Below are positions 46,172-56,929 of a DNA stretch of 64,000 nucleotides, in pieces. The number at the start of each line of letters is the position of its first letter. The stretch's first letter is position 1. The notes beneath the pieces are model-generated. The model saw only the letters and a program-made list of their open reading frames with translations, was not told the origin of the DNA and ran no database searches. Made by a program: the position numbers and the translations under genes. Location: positions 469,128 to 533,127 of the forward strand of contig WBMV01004777.1 in NCBI GenBank assembly GCA_013396655.1, in the 5' to 3' direction. This stretch comes from Campylorhamphus procurvoides. Its lineage: Eukaryota > Chordata > Aves > Passeriformes > Dendrocolaptidae.

Positions 46172-48721
46172 TGTGAATGGTGTTGCAGACCAGGCCAAAG
46201 GGGAGAAAGAAAATGAAACATCGTTTAAGGGCTTAGTATGTTCCTCCCTTCACACAGCGTTAAAAGGCTGCAGGCCAGAGTTATGAGCTGTGAGGTGATC
46301 CAAGATGTGTTCAGTTCTCCAGTCAGCTAGATGGACTGCTTTGGCCAGAAACATGCTTGTTTTGTCACCATTGTTTGTATTTAGAAGTGCTTTTTTGGAA
46401 GCCATCACGCTAAGAAAAAGGTGGTTTCTTTCATTGCCTCTCCGAGAAAGATTTACATCATTTTTCTAGTACCCAGCTACTTGCAAAGAAAATACAGCAA
46501 TGGTTGGGAGTGAGCTGGAGACAGCAAAAAGCTCATTGTCTTGTACTTGAGACTTGGGAGCCTACACAAAAGCTGAAAGAAAACACAGAGGTGGGTGGTG
46601 ATGCACAGTTTTTATGACAGCAAACTGAAATGGTGGAGATACCAGGGTGACAGAAGGATACATGGAGCTTTTGTCAAACCACTGGACCAGACTTCAGTGT
46701 TTGAGTAAATGATAAAAATCTTACAGAAGTAAAATGCAAAACTGATTACCATTGCTGCTCTGAAGTGTTGCTTTCTAAGGGATGTTTCTCACACTCATCA
46801 GCTGGATGAGTCCAAATAATTTTACTGTTTTCAAAACTATATGAGGTATCTGCCAGTTCCATTCACAAGTGCACTTGGAGGTGTGTATTGAAAGGGTAGT
46901 ATTTTTGAGATGCACAGTTTTAAGCTCTGCCATCACCAAGCATAAATCACAAGTTTTTCTTCATAGAAATCTGAAATACTGTCTGAAATGCATTTTCTCT
47001 TTTTTGTCTTATTTAATACATACATGATCATGGGCATAAAATCTGGGAAGATTTATTTTGGTTCTCACCTGTGTGCCTACTGTGTGGCAAAGAACCAGAG
47101 CTGTCATGGAAAATCTGTTGACATACCTGCAGTGGAATTAAACATGGCTTGCATTCAGTGCTTGTCAAGTGGACAGATCCGTGGAAGCCTGCTCTGCTTG
47201 ACTGACAGTGTACTTGGGATAATTTTCATACAGAGAATCTGGTGGCAGTTTGGTATCACCTGAAGTTTGAAACTTCTCTGGTGGAATTGAGGGCACAGCT
47301 TGTCTGATCAGTTACATCTCACTGTGGTACCCAGAAATGCAGTTCATAGAAAGATGGACTGCAGCAATTGTTTTCTAGCTCTGGAGTAAAGGACTTCAGT
47401 AGAGATCTTACTGCTTCTCTTTTCCAGGTATAAAGAGAAGATTCACCATGCATTTTTGTAGGGCTTTTGATTCTCTCAGCAACAGTGCTAATTTTTAAGT
47501 ACTGCAGTAATCTCCCTCCCACTATGAGAAAGTTTACAAACTAAATCTGTGAAACTGATACATCTCTTCTGTTTTTGGAGTCCCCAGGACTAGTTAGCAG
47601 GCTGTGTTGGGAAGTAACATAGTTTTGAGCAGTCCTGACACTTCCAATCTACGTTTCCTTCCAAATAAACTGAAAGGAGGGGGCTAAAAATACTGTCTCT
47701 GGTTGCTGCAAGCTGCTCAGCATATATAGTGTGTGACTCTTTGGGCTCAATGCCAGGACTGCTGGGGGTTGCTCTTCGCAGGTGTTACTGCGACTGCTGC
47801 TTCTGAAACGTGAGGCAGGTGATCTCTAGGTCGGTTAGTATCATGAAAGTATAGATTATGTCTTACAGGGGGAAAATACAAATAAATCCAAGTGAGATTT
47901 GGAAACAAAAGAGCTTAGTAGCAGAGAGCAGGAATGCCTGATTGACTTTCTCATACTCATGCACCTCTAAATAATAAATCTGACAGTACAAGTTGAAGCT
48001 GTTGCTCAGTATTCCTCAAAATTGTCATCTCTGTTCTGTTAGCTTGGATGTTCTCTCAGTACCAGCTCTGCAACCCAGTGGTTCTCTGGAATGCTGTTTC
48101 ACTGTCCACCTCCCTCCTTGTTTTATGGAAGGAAGGCAGTTCTTCACAGAAAGTAATCCCCCACTTAAAATAACACAGCAAGAATAACTGAACCTAGAGC
48201 AGGTAAGCAGGCTTTCTAATAAGTTATGATCAGTTTGATGATGTTAATACAAGTCAATTACTCTTGACTTAAGGGCTCCCTTAATAATTTTTCTATCTTG
48301 CTCAAAGAGAAACACTGAGAATTTTTGAGGCAGCCAGTACCAATACAGAATAAATATAGCCTCATTCTTTCTGAGAGGAGCTTGAAGGGACCTGAAAGAG
48401 TTGCTGATAGTGGATAACTGCCCAGTGAAGGTATTTTGTTTGTACAAGCATGGATGTACAAGTGGAAACCAAACGGACTGTCCTTCTGTGTTACAGTTAC
48501 CTTCTTGTAAATGGTAAGTAAGACCTTTCATAAAGGGGATTGGTACCAAGAATGCAGGTACAGCTCCTGCAGTACTTTAAAAGATGCTTATTCTAGTGCA
48601 TTGCGCATGTGGGAAACAGTTGTCTCCCCAGTTTGCTCACGTGTCCTGTCCCACTAGCCATGAAGAAAAGAGCTTGGAAGAAAGGGGCAATTACTAGGAA
48701 AAGAAAATAGGTATTTCTGAT
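46172..48721. other. Intergenic region between convergent KPNA1 and FAM162A
   Basis: About 2.5 kb with no recognised exon. In human an intronless WDR5B gene lies in this interval (from memory), but no ~330-codon frame or WD-repeat signature is present here on either strand. Confidence 0.6.
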
Positions 48722-48727
48722 TTTAAT
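48722..48727 (-). terminator. FAM162A: Candidate FAM162A poly(A) signal (ATTAAA)
   Basis: The + strand reads tttaat, which is ATTAAA on the - strand, about 140 nt after the FAM162A stop. A further AATAAA on this strand is at 47052-47057. Confidence 0.4.
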
Positions 48728-48863
48728 GATTACAGGATAAGGTATTCTTTGTTGAACGTGAGTGTACAGAACTAACATACAGGAAAGATGTGACTATCCT
48801 CCTTCCAGTGCTGAAAAGGACTTGGCTTTTCTTCCCCAGACCTCGATCTCTTCATTTCTTCCT

Positions 48864-48953
48864 CTAAGGTTTAGCAGATGCAGTACCTTCCTCTCTCCAT
48901 TGGGCTTTCTTCTCCAGGTTTATGTTTGTAAGAGTTTCATGTCGTTTTACAGC
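48864..48953 (-). CDS. FAM162A: FAM162A exon 5 (C-terminus and stop)
   Basis: Acceptor attttgtag, then AVKRHETLTNINLEKKAQ, WREEGTASAKP and TAG: 30 codons including the stop. The motif RHETLT.NLEKKA is nearly identical to the mammalian C-terminus as I know it. The last ten residues differ from the human tail as I remember it. Confidence 0.95.
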   Translation of the reverse strand, partial: AVKRHETLTNINLEKKAQWREEGTASAKP

Positions 48954-51900
48954 CTACAAAATAATCAGATCATCAGTTATCACCTGAAGGACCACAGAGT
49001 TGAAACTTGAATGGATAAATTACAAAATACCTGGCCTATCCATACCAAGGCACAGTTCTGTCAGCTTTAATGCCAGCAATCAAGAGGATTAAAACAGAAT
49101 ATCCAGAGACTATTTTGGCTGAAAGTATTTACTTCTCTGGAAATAAATTAAGCTCCTTTGTTAAGGCACTGGAAGATACATTCTATGCTTCTGGCTGGTA
49201 TTTAATACTAATCTCTGATCTTCACAAGTCAGAGGTACTCGAAACAAAAGTCAAACAGAATCACAGAATCTTCTGAGTAGGACAGGATCCACAAGGATCA
49301 TCGAGTCCCAGCTCCTTAGGGAATGGCCCAGACAGGGATTGAACCCACAACCTTGACGTTATTAACACCATGGTTTAACCAACTGAGCTCATCCCAGGAA
49401 ATGCAAATAATTCCAGCTGCTTTGTAAACAAGTGTTCCAAAGTAGCTGCCCTCTATCCCTGGTGTTTGCATTCATACTACTCCAGTACAGAGGAAAATGT
49501 TCTGGGAGTTGTCTGTGTTTGATCTCTTCTGCTAAAGCCAGGGAAAAACCTTTCCACTTTTTCATTTCAGAGTGCTGCATACTTTTCATTTTACTAGACA
49601 AATGCTGACAGAAATGTCACTGGGCATTCAACAGTTCCCAGTACTGGGGTTGAGATTCTCACTAGTTTTCAGGTTTCTCTAGACCACTTAGTAGTCCACA
49701 GAAACAAGATCTGAAGATTGTCATCAAAAGAACTGCTTCAAACAGCATACAAATAAGGTTCTTCTGCCCAAACAGGTGCTTTAAGCTCAGGATTTTTTTT
49801 TCTTTTAAAGGAAGCACATGCAATCTTAACAGTGACATCACCCTTTTCCAATGGGAATTAGCCAATGAGGGCCACTTCTGGGGAACTAGGAGGACTTTTA
49901 AAATTTTTGTTCAGTGATAAAATGAAAAAAAAAAACAAAAAGCCAAAGCCCCAAAGCAAGACAGTACTAAAAATTCATAGAGGAACTGAGAAGTTTATGT
50001 AAAGATTGATTTCCACTAATCAGCCAAAAAATCTGTGCTTACCTGCTTCCCTCTAATCACCATGGTGATGCATCCCACTATTGTCAAGGCAATCATTACA
50101 TAGCTGAACTTCACACGCAGTGTGGTCTTTGCAGCTCTGACTGTTTCAATCCTTGAGAAGTAAGAATAAAATAACAGACTCATTACAGAGACCTAAACAG
50201 ATCACTGGGGTAATTGGTTATTTTCTCCCAGCATGCTATCTAGGTAGTTTTGTATAATGCTGATAGTACTTGGCTCTTCTCACAAAAAAGTTTTACAAGA
50301 ATGGGAAAGGCTGATCCTCAGCTACCTTGGGACATACTTGGTCATAAAGACGTTCCTCTCAAATCTCAAAACAAACCTGGTTTTTTCATCTTTGCTTACT
50401 TCATTGTTAAGAGACAGTACTGCCTTTGCAGACCACGTGACTGCAATGCAAAGGAGGAAGGCTGCAATATTTAAGTACCTATGTTCATTATGGAAAGAAC
50501 AGGAAAAAAAGATGGATGGTTTTACTAATGCAATATTTTTCTCACTACCACCTTTCAATATCCGCAAAGCCAGAGAAATCTCCATATGATTACTGTGATG
50601 TATTTAACATTGTAAAACATGCATTTTTCTCTCACTAGCAGAAGTATGGTAAAAACCATTTGTGAGCAGGAATAACATACAGTGTTTTAACAGCTAGGAG
50701 TTTCTTGGGCTGAGGGAAGCATTTTCACAGCTTAGCCATTTCTAGTGCCTGAACTTCAAAATAGCTTTGCTTATAACACAGTGTACTTTCCAGCAAAGCA
50801 GCTTCCTCTACTACAGGATTTGACAGTGCTATAGATGATAACACTGGCTGCTGAATGAATTACTCCTCAGAAATTCTGAATAGGACTTTTTAAAGACCAG
50901 TGGTTACCACTTCCCTCCTGCTAGAGTCTTTAAGTAATCTGTTTTCATAAGAAACTAAGAAGGTGTGGAGGAACATCAGCTTTGGACAGAGGAACCCTTT
51001 AAATTTTGGTTTTTATTTTAAAATTTTTTTAAAATAATTTCAGGGGGCTTACCTAGCCACACCAGTAGCTATACTACTCCTTTGGGAAACCTGTTGCCTA
51101 GTCTGCTGTTATCTTTTAAAAACCAGAAGTCTTCCACAAGAAGAGTAGCAGTTATTAACACCTTCCAGCTGTACATGTGAAGAGTTAAAAGAAAAGACCA
51201 TTTATTTTAAATTGGGTTAAACTCTGAAGATCATTCTACCCAAATGACATCTCAGTTACAGCAAATTTTGTGTTTGAGAGAGCAAAGCAAGAAGAGCCAA
51301 GGGAGTATTGATGCTTTTTAGATGCACTTCTCACAATAACCAAAGACCTATACCCTATATATTTAACTCTCCTTGCAGAATTAAGAATAGATGATTCCCT
51401 TCTCAAGGAGATCTCATATTCAGATTAAATTTGTGACATTATAAAATTCCAGAATACTAGAAAGGCATCAGCATCCTGTGATGAAAAGAATAAATGCAGC
51501 AAACTAGGTAATTATACCCCAAAACTAACATGGGGAATGGATTTAATGGAACTGGGAAATTATTACTATACACAAACATGAGTGAATATGGACTCTTTTA
51601 CCACATTTTGACCCTTATACTTGGAAGAAAAGAAAAAGATACTGAAGGATCCATGATAGTTCAATATGGTAAATCCCATAGGACCTGAGAGCTGAAAAGA
51701 GTTTTGTTCTTGTTTTTGTCAGAGCATTGATTCGATTACAAGATTTCTGATCATAGGGAACAAACACATCCATCTACAATGAAACTAATAGTTAATTTTA
51801 GCATCCAGGTTTTTTGTTTCTGCTAGTAATCTGCAGTGAATGCCATGAGCACAGGCTAGAATTATGCTGAAATGCACAGAAGTAGGATTCGAAGAACTTT

Positions 51901-54900
51901 GCTAGCTAATTTTGAAAGTACCTTATATATGTTAGGAATATATGAGAGCAAAAGCTAGATATCTGAACACAATTCACATTTTAAATCAATACAGTGACTA
52001 AGATTAACATTTGTTTAATGAATTAGTTATTCCTGATCACCACATTTTACAAGATTACCAAGTTAGATCAGAAGCCCTTACAACCCACAATTAATCTCAG
52101 AACAGGAAAACAAGTTTTTCCGCTTTTATAATTTTCAATTGTCTTCTCAGATTTGGCTGAATTATTTGTCTAAATAAAAAGAATTCCCTATGCATTTGCA
52201 CAAATGGTCAGCTTTTATCAGAAGTTGGTTTGTCCTTTCAATAAACTACTGAAATCAATCACTCTGTTGACTCTGTTTTCTTAAAAACACTCAAAACAGG
52301 TGTTTTGGATGTGAAAATATACAAAGTGATAGTAAGTTTTAATACTTCACACCTGTATGTATTTCCAATGTAATTTTAAGAAAAACGATTCAACACAAAA
52401 TTGAAGGCTTCCATTTTAACAAAATTGATTCACTGTGATACATTAAGATACATGGGTGGATTTCCAATTCCCACGTGGTGCATCCAAACAAACAGAATAT
52501 AATTACAGGGCAGCTACATGGTTTTCTTACCCAAGTAATTTTCTTCCACAAGTAGTGCAAGATTTACTGTGTCTTTTTAATTTAAATAAATGCTTATATT
52601 TAAAAGCATTATGAGCATGTTTTAAAAGATAACTATACTCTCACTGGGAACGTTTTTTAAACTAACAGTTGCCTATTGCTGATAAGTTTGATCTTCATTT
52701 TAGATAGGCAAACCAGAAGACACAGTTTTATTTTCTACTTTTCACACAGGACAAAGCATGGACATTTGGACTCTACCAGAAATAGCAAAATTTTAACTAT
52801 ATTTTATTAGGAGCCTTTTTGCTGTTCATTAGTTTAAGAGTAAAGTGAGTTGGCCCATGCCCTCTAGATATTCATTAATAAATATTTTATGTGAATTTCA
52901 GTTATTTTATAGCTATATCATGAACGTTTCCTCACAAGGGGAGGCTGACATATAAAGAAAAACACTAAAAAAAGCTCAAACTAATGTGTGAAAGAAGCTT
53001 TTTAATTGTAAGAGAAGAGTAAAAATTAATTGATCTGTGATGTTTTTCTAATGAAACAACTGATAAATGCTGGTCATCCCTCTGCAAAACAAACCAAGAG
53101 GGATATGTTATCTCAGCAGAACAGAATTGCTCAGGTCATCTCATCTACAATACAATACACCAAACACAGCAGTGTAAGATTTTTCAGCTGTGCAAACCCA
53201 TTCCATTTAAGGAGATTTATTCTGGAGTTGCATTCAGTTAATTTATTCCTGCACAGGCAAAGTCTCTTTTACAGCTTAAAACCTGACACTTACGAGACAG
53301 TCTCTGGTATGTCCTCTGGCTTCTTGAAATGGCCTGCCCACAACAAAAATCTTTTCTCCCAGTCTGTAGGCTTGTATCCAGGCACCCTCAAAGGAGATCG
53401 ACCTAAAAAAAACCCAACAAAATGCACAAACAAAATCAAAACAAAACAAACACCACCAAAACCAACAGTCAGAGAAGTTGGATTGCCAGAGCTGTAACAA
53501 AACCAGTTAGGGTGAGAAATGTAGAATTTTAAATATGATTGCTAGAGTTAGTTAGAGAACAAAAAGTGTATCACAGATTAGGGGGAAATATGGATTAAAC
53601 TGAGGCCTTGTAAGGAAAGCCAAATCCATCCCAAGATCTCTGTATTTGCAGGTCTAAATTTGCAAAGGATGTTCCAGCATCTAAACTTCCTAGGGTGCTC
53701 TGATATGACAGGTTTTGTATTGCATTTAAATTAGCTTAAAAGAAAAAAAAAGGAAAATCAAAGGGAACAGCTACAGAAAAAACAATGTGCTACACTCATC
53801 ACAGAATGTTAAAATCTTACACTGCCTGAAAAAGTTCTCTTACCTGAAGGTATAAATAAACAGATAACCATAGGAAATATCAGACCCTTAATTTTCAACT
53901 CAGTCTTTCAAACTCCACATATAAAATATTTATAATGCAATAGAGGAAGGTTTTCATACATAAAATACCATTAAAATCTAGCAAAGTGCAAAGATAGACA
54001 GATTTTTCCTTTTTTTTTAAAATTTTAGGCAATGAGAGCTGTGCTGTATGGATGTGTGACCCCTCGTGGATTCATGAATTACCTAGGAAGTGGGGTCGAT
54101 ACACAGTTTGCTGACAATGTCAGGTTATTAAAAAACATGAGGGCTGACCCCAAAGAGCTGCAGGGCTTCGGAATCCCGAGTCAGTGAGATGGCCAGTGAA
54201 ACCCCTTGTATATAAACAGGAGGCAATTCCAGTTCACATACAAATGACAGACTCTAACCTAACCATTATTAATTATTACCTAAGCCTGAGGAGTAAGTCC
54301 TCAGGGTTTCACAGTGGTTTTGGCAAGATGTTCAGTAACAGAAAGGAAAACAGTGTAACTAGCAATGATCAGGAACACAAACAAACACAATAGTATTATT
54401 GTGCCACTGTATAAAACGGTGACTCCAGCATTTCGGAAAGCATGATCCCTCATCTCAGAGGGAGCTGAAAAGATCCGGCAAAGGGAAAACTAGTAAGGAT
54501 AACCACAAGTATGGAATGGCCACCATGTAAGAAAGTGTCACAGACTGAGACCCTTTGGCCTGGAAAAGCAGTAATTGAAGATCTCCTGAAAACAAAAGAG
54601 CATTGTAAGTGACATTATAAAAGTGTGGGCTAGGATGAGCAGGTCCTGTTTTGGAAGGGGTACTGAATACAGGAAAATCAGGTTATAAAAAAAGTACACA
54701 TCAGGTTAAAAAACAAATACAAGACTGTACTTGTTTTTCTCACAGCATAGTTCAGCTCAGGAATTCCTTCTTAGAAAAAGTGGATGCCAAAATTACATTC
54801 AGCTTCAAGAAACCAGGCAAGTCTATGAAAAGAAAATCCAGTGAGGACCATTAAACATAAAGATGGCATCTCTGGGAGGATGGTATAGAGGAGAAACACT

Positions 54901-55834
54901 ATGTTCATTCTCTTTCTGTACTCTTCCTTAGATTCTTGCTGTAGGTCAGCATTCCCATTAGTCCTCACAAAAAGGACCTCCTCTACTGGGCAGTCCGGGA
55001 AACATCACACTTTCAAGGAGACCTTTTGTCTCACTCAGTACAGCTGTGTTATGTTTTTACCACAGAAGCATGCCAAATGCTTCACATCTGTGTGCTCCTT
55101 TTATCCTGCATTAGTGGACCATAAGGAAACCTGTTGTACAGGATGTCTGGTTAGAACACCGTATCTATCACTATATATAGTGAAAAAATGTTTCATGTCC
55201 TGAGCTTTCCCTGACCAGCTCCACCCTTAACCATGAACCAAGGCAATGATTCAGTCTCTCTCCTGCAGGGCACATTCAATTTTGGGAAGAGCTGGAGCTG
55301 GCTGCACTCTGAAAAACTGCAGAAGTATTTTAGCTCATACAACATTCCTAAACATCAATAGTTTACACTGGGGCTGAGCAGTCAGTTTCGGAGCACAGCT
55401 GAAGAGCCTCAGTGTAGGAGTGTGCACCAGATAAGATACCAGTGACCTGCTACAAAGTGAAAGCTGTGTTATCCTCACAAGCAGAAATACTGGCCCCTGG
55501 CTTTGTTAGAAAACAAGACTTTATTGCTAAATTTAAGGCTCTGTATTTTAGTCTACAGATCAGAACTCACTCTCACAGAGTCAGGGATAACAGCATCTAT
55601 GCCAGCCAAATTCCTGTTCAGATGACTGCAGCATAGATATTCTGAGTATTTTTGCATATTCTGAGTATTTATTGCATAAAACATAGCAAGATGTTATCAA
55701 AAACTTACCCTTTGACTGAACTTGACTTTCTTCCTGGGGTTTAATGCAAAGCCTTCTGCTTATCTTCAGATTCACTCCCTCAGTCATCCTCAGAACTGAG
55801 GGAATATTTCTTCCCAGCAGTTTAACAGCCCTAT
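48864..55834 (-). CDS. FAM162A: FAM162A (HGTD-P), coding exons 2-5; exon 1 not found
   Basis: Small single-pass mitochondrial membrane protein; in mammals a HIF-1 target that promotes mitochondrial apoptosis. Four - strand exons (55709-55834, 53294-53402, 50043-50151, 48864-48953) join in phase with GT-AG borders and give 434 nt. With one base from exon 1 this is 144 residues plus stop, so about ten residues of the usual ~154 should come from exon 1. Visible family marks are KPTDW, then FKK.EDIPETVS, a hydrophobic segment FSYVMIALTIVGCITMVI, and KRHETLTNINLEKKAQ. Each exon is short and hidden among longer spurious frames. Exon 1 is expected in the GC-rich promoter near 56.8-57.0 kb, probably under the N run. 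Confidence 0.94.
48954..50042 (-). other. FAM162A: FAM162A intron 4
   Basis: 1089 bp. It contains the TguSINE1-type element at 49258-49396 and an A-rich run at 49922-49945. Both ends have good splice sites on the - strand. Confidence 0.85.
49258..49396 (-). mobile_element. TguSINE1-type SINE (tRNA-Ile head, CR1 tail)
   Basis: On the - strand the element begins with a tRNA-like head: A box GAGCTCAGTTGG, an anticodon-loop-like region ggtgttaataacgtc that resembles tRNA-Ile(AAT), and B box GGTTCAATCCC (49335-49345). It then runs into a CR1 3' tail (gggactcgatgatccttgtg ... actcagaagattctgtgatt). A Pol III-type head joined to a CR1 end is the structure described for TguSINE1 of passerines, mobilised by CR1. 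Its full-length head and modest divergence suggest a fairly young insertion. Confidence 0.85.
50043..50151 (-). CDS. FAM162A: FAM162A exon 4 (membrane segment)
   Basis: 109 nt from cttctcaag to cag|gtaagc on the - strand. It completes a Ser codon, then encodes IETVRAAKTTLRVKFSYVMI and ALTIVGCITMVIRGKQ. The run of about 18 hydrophobic residues flanked by basic ones is the transmembrane anchor. Confidence 0.95.
50152..53293 (-). other. FAM162A: FAM162A intron 3
   Basis: 3142 bp, AT-rich. Between 50.2 and 53.3 kb I recognised no repeat family, exon or RNA gene. Confidence 0.75.
53294..53402 (-). CDS. FAM162A: FAM162A exon 3
   Basis: 109 nt encoding RSPLRVPGYKPTDWEKRFLL, then WAGHFKKPEDIPETVS. 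The KPTDW and IPETVS motifs are diagnostic of the family. The acceptor is preceded by an unusually long T/G-rich tract (53403-53470 on the + strand reads as A/C-rich). The donor is ctc|gtaagt. A 155-codon frame on the opposite strand covers this exon and is a shadow. Confidence 0.95.
53403..55708 (-). other. FAM162A: FAM162A intron 2
   Basis: 2306 bp. Apart from the polypyrimidine tract, it is occupied at 54030-55010 by a decayed CR1-like LINE. Confidence 0.8.
54030..55010 (+). mobile_element. Ancient CR1-like LINE remnant
   Basis: The + strand retains, in order, traces of the LINE reverse transcriptase region (acacagtttgctgacaatgt, gggctgaccccaaagagctg) and the downstream part (attattgtgccactgtataa). 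The ORF2 end follows (gtggatgccaaaattacatt, then tccagtgaggaccattaaac, then agatggcatctctggga). This order agrees with old sauropsid CR1/L3 LINEs. It has many stops and indels and no functional frame. The borders are estimates. Confidence 0.6.
55709..55834 (-). CDS. FAM162A: FAM162A exon 2
   Basis: 126 nt, acceptor gttttgtcttccag, donor agg|gtaagt. It encodes RAVKLLGRNIPSVLRMTEGV, then NLKISRRLCIKPQEESQVQS and K. It is basic and Ser/Arg-rich, as expected for a mitochondrial targeting region. It starts two bases into a codon, so exon 1 must end in phase 1. Confidence 0.9.
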
Positions 55835-56736
55835 CTGGAAGACAAAACAGGAATCAAAGAGGCCAAATTTAACTGAGAGCTAATAGAATGCTAGCTTTTC
55901 AATTGAAGTGTTTGAGGGGTTTTTTTTAAACACAAAAGAAAAAAAAAGAAAGAAAAATAGCAGGTGCAAATGTAATACAAGGCAAGAAATACCAGATTTA
56001 GTTGTAACAATCTATGAAATAAATTGAAACTTATCAATAAGCCATGCCTTGGGCTTGCTCATTAACCTTAATCAGAAAAATGAGAATGCAATTAACCTCA
56101 TTTAGAAAAAGAGAAAGCAATACAAGATTACAGCCTACAAGCAATTTCTAGAACCCAACACACATTGCAGTTTCCAGAAACTCATCTGTTCATATGCTCC
56201 ACGTACGTTTTGGACAGTGCTATTTCAGGGACTGCACACCTGCATTCTTCCAATCCTGTCATGTCCCAAAAGCAACTACAGAGTCAAGGGAAAACACAAA
56301 AAAAAGCAGAATCCTGCTGTGCTGATTAACTACTTTTTAATGCATTAGAGAAGGTCAGGGTACCTTATATATGAAAACATACGTTCTAGAAGGACCTTCT
56401 AATTCCTTAATATCACAAAAAAATTATTCTTTTTTTGGAAAAAATAAAACAACAAATCAACATTGAAAGGCAAGAAAGGGCACTTTTAAAAACGTAAAAT
56501 GAAGGGTTTTTCAGTCTGAACGTGTCTCTCCTCAGAGAAACTGCTCTGAAGGGATAACCCATTCCCTCTCCGAAAGAGTCACCCATTTACATGCGCAGGC
56601 GACCGCCCCCAACGAAACCAGGCCCTTTTCAGTGTCTTTAGAAAAGGGAAAAACTAAACAGGCACAAACGCATTCCTCCCACTGTTTGTAAGGCCGGCCC
56701 ATCAGACGAGGCCGCTCCCGGGATCGGGACCGCGGG
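55835..56736 (-). other. FAM162A: FAM162A intron 1 (promoter-proximal part)
   Basis: About 0.9 kb, AT-rich, with an A/G-rich run at 55921-55965. GC content rises sharply after 56.55 kb towards the promoter. A core hypoxia-type motif (CACGT) is at 56210-56214. No FAM162A start exon could be identified here. Confidence 0.6.
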
Positions 56737-56790
56737 GTGCCGGGGCTGGAGGCCACACGGGGCTCGACCCCGGGGCAGGGGGGCAGTGAG

Positions 56791-56835
56791 TTAAACAATC
56801 AGTCAACCAATCAGTCAATCAATCGATCAGTCAGT
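56791..56835. repeat. Short tetranucleotide-like repeat CAATC/CAGTC
   Basis: Successive aatcagtcaacc, aatcagtc, aatc, aatcgatc and agtcagtc units form an imperfect 4-bp periodic run at the promoter edge. It creates several CAAT-like motifs, of which one (ACCAATCAG) is a full NF-Y consensus. Confidence 0.7.
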
Positions 56836-56871
56836 CCCCCCGCCCCCGGTGCCCCCGCACTCCCCGCCCCC

Positions 56872-56929
56872 NNNNNNNNNNNNNNNNNNNNNNNNNNNNN
56901 NNNNNNNNNNNNNNNNNNNNNNNNNNNNN
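56872..56929. other. Assembly gap (58 N)
   Basis: A run of 58 N between two C-rich flanks. The true gap size is unknown. It sits exactly where the first exons of FAM162A (-) and MIX23 (+) are expected, and neither can be found in the flanking sequence. Confidence 0.95.

Noticed and set aside
49322..49396. A functional tRNA-Ile gene on the - strand
   Set aside because: The A and B boxes are present, but the acceptor stem does not close properly and the sequence runs straight into a CR1 tail, so it is a SINE head and not a gene.
53030..53497. 155-codon + strand open frame
   Set aside because: It lies over FAM162A exon 3 in antisense and ends in a low-complexity Lys/Thr/Pro run from the splice-acceptor tract. 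No domain was seen.
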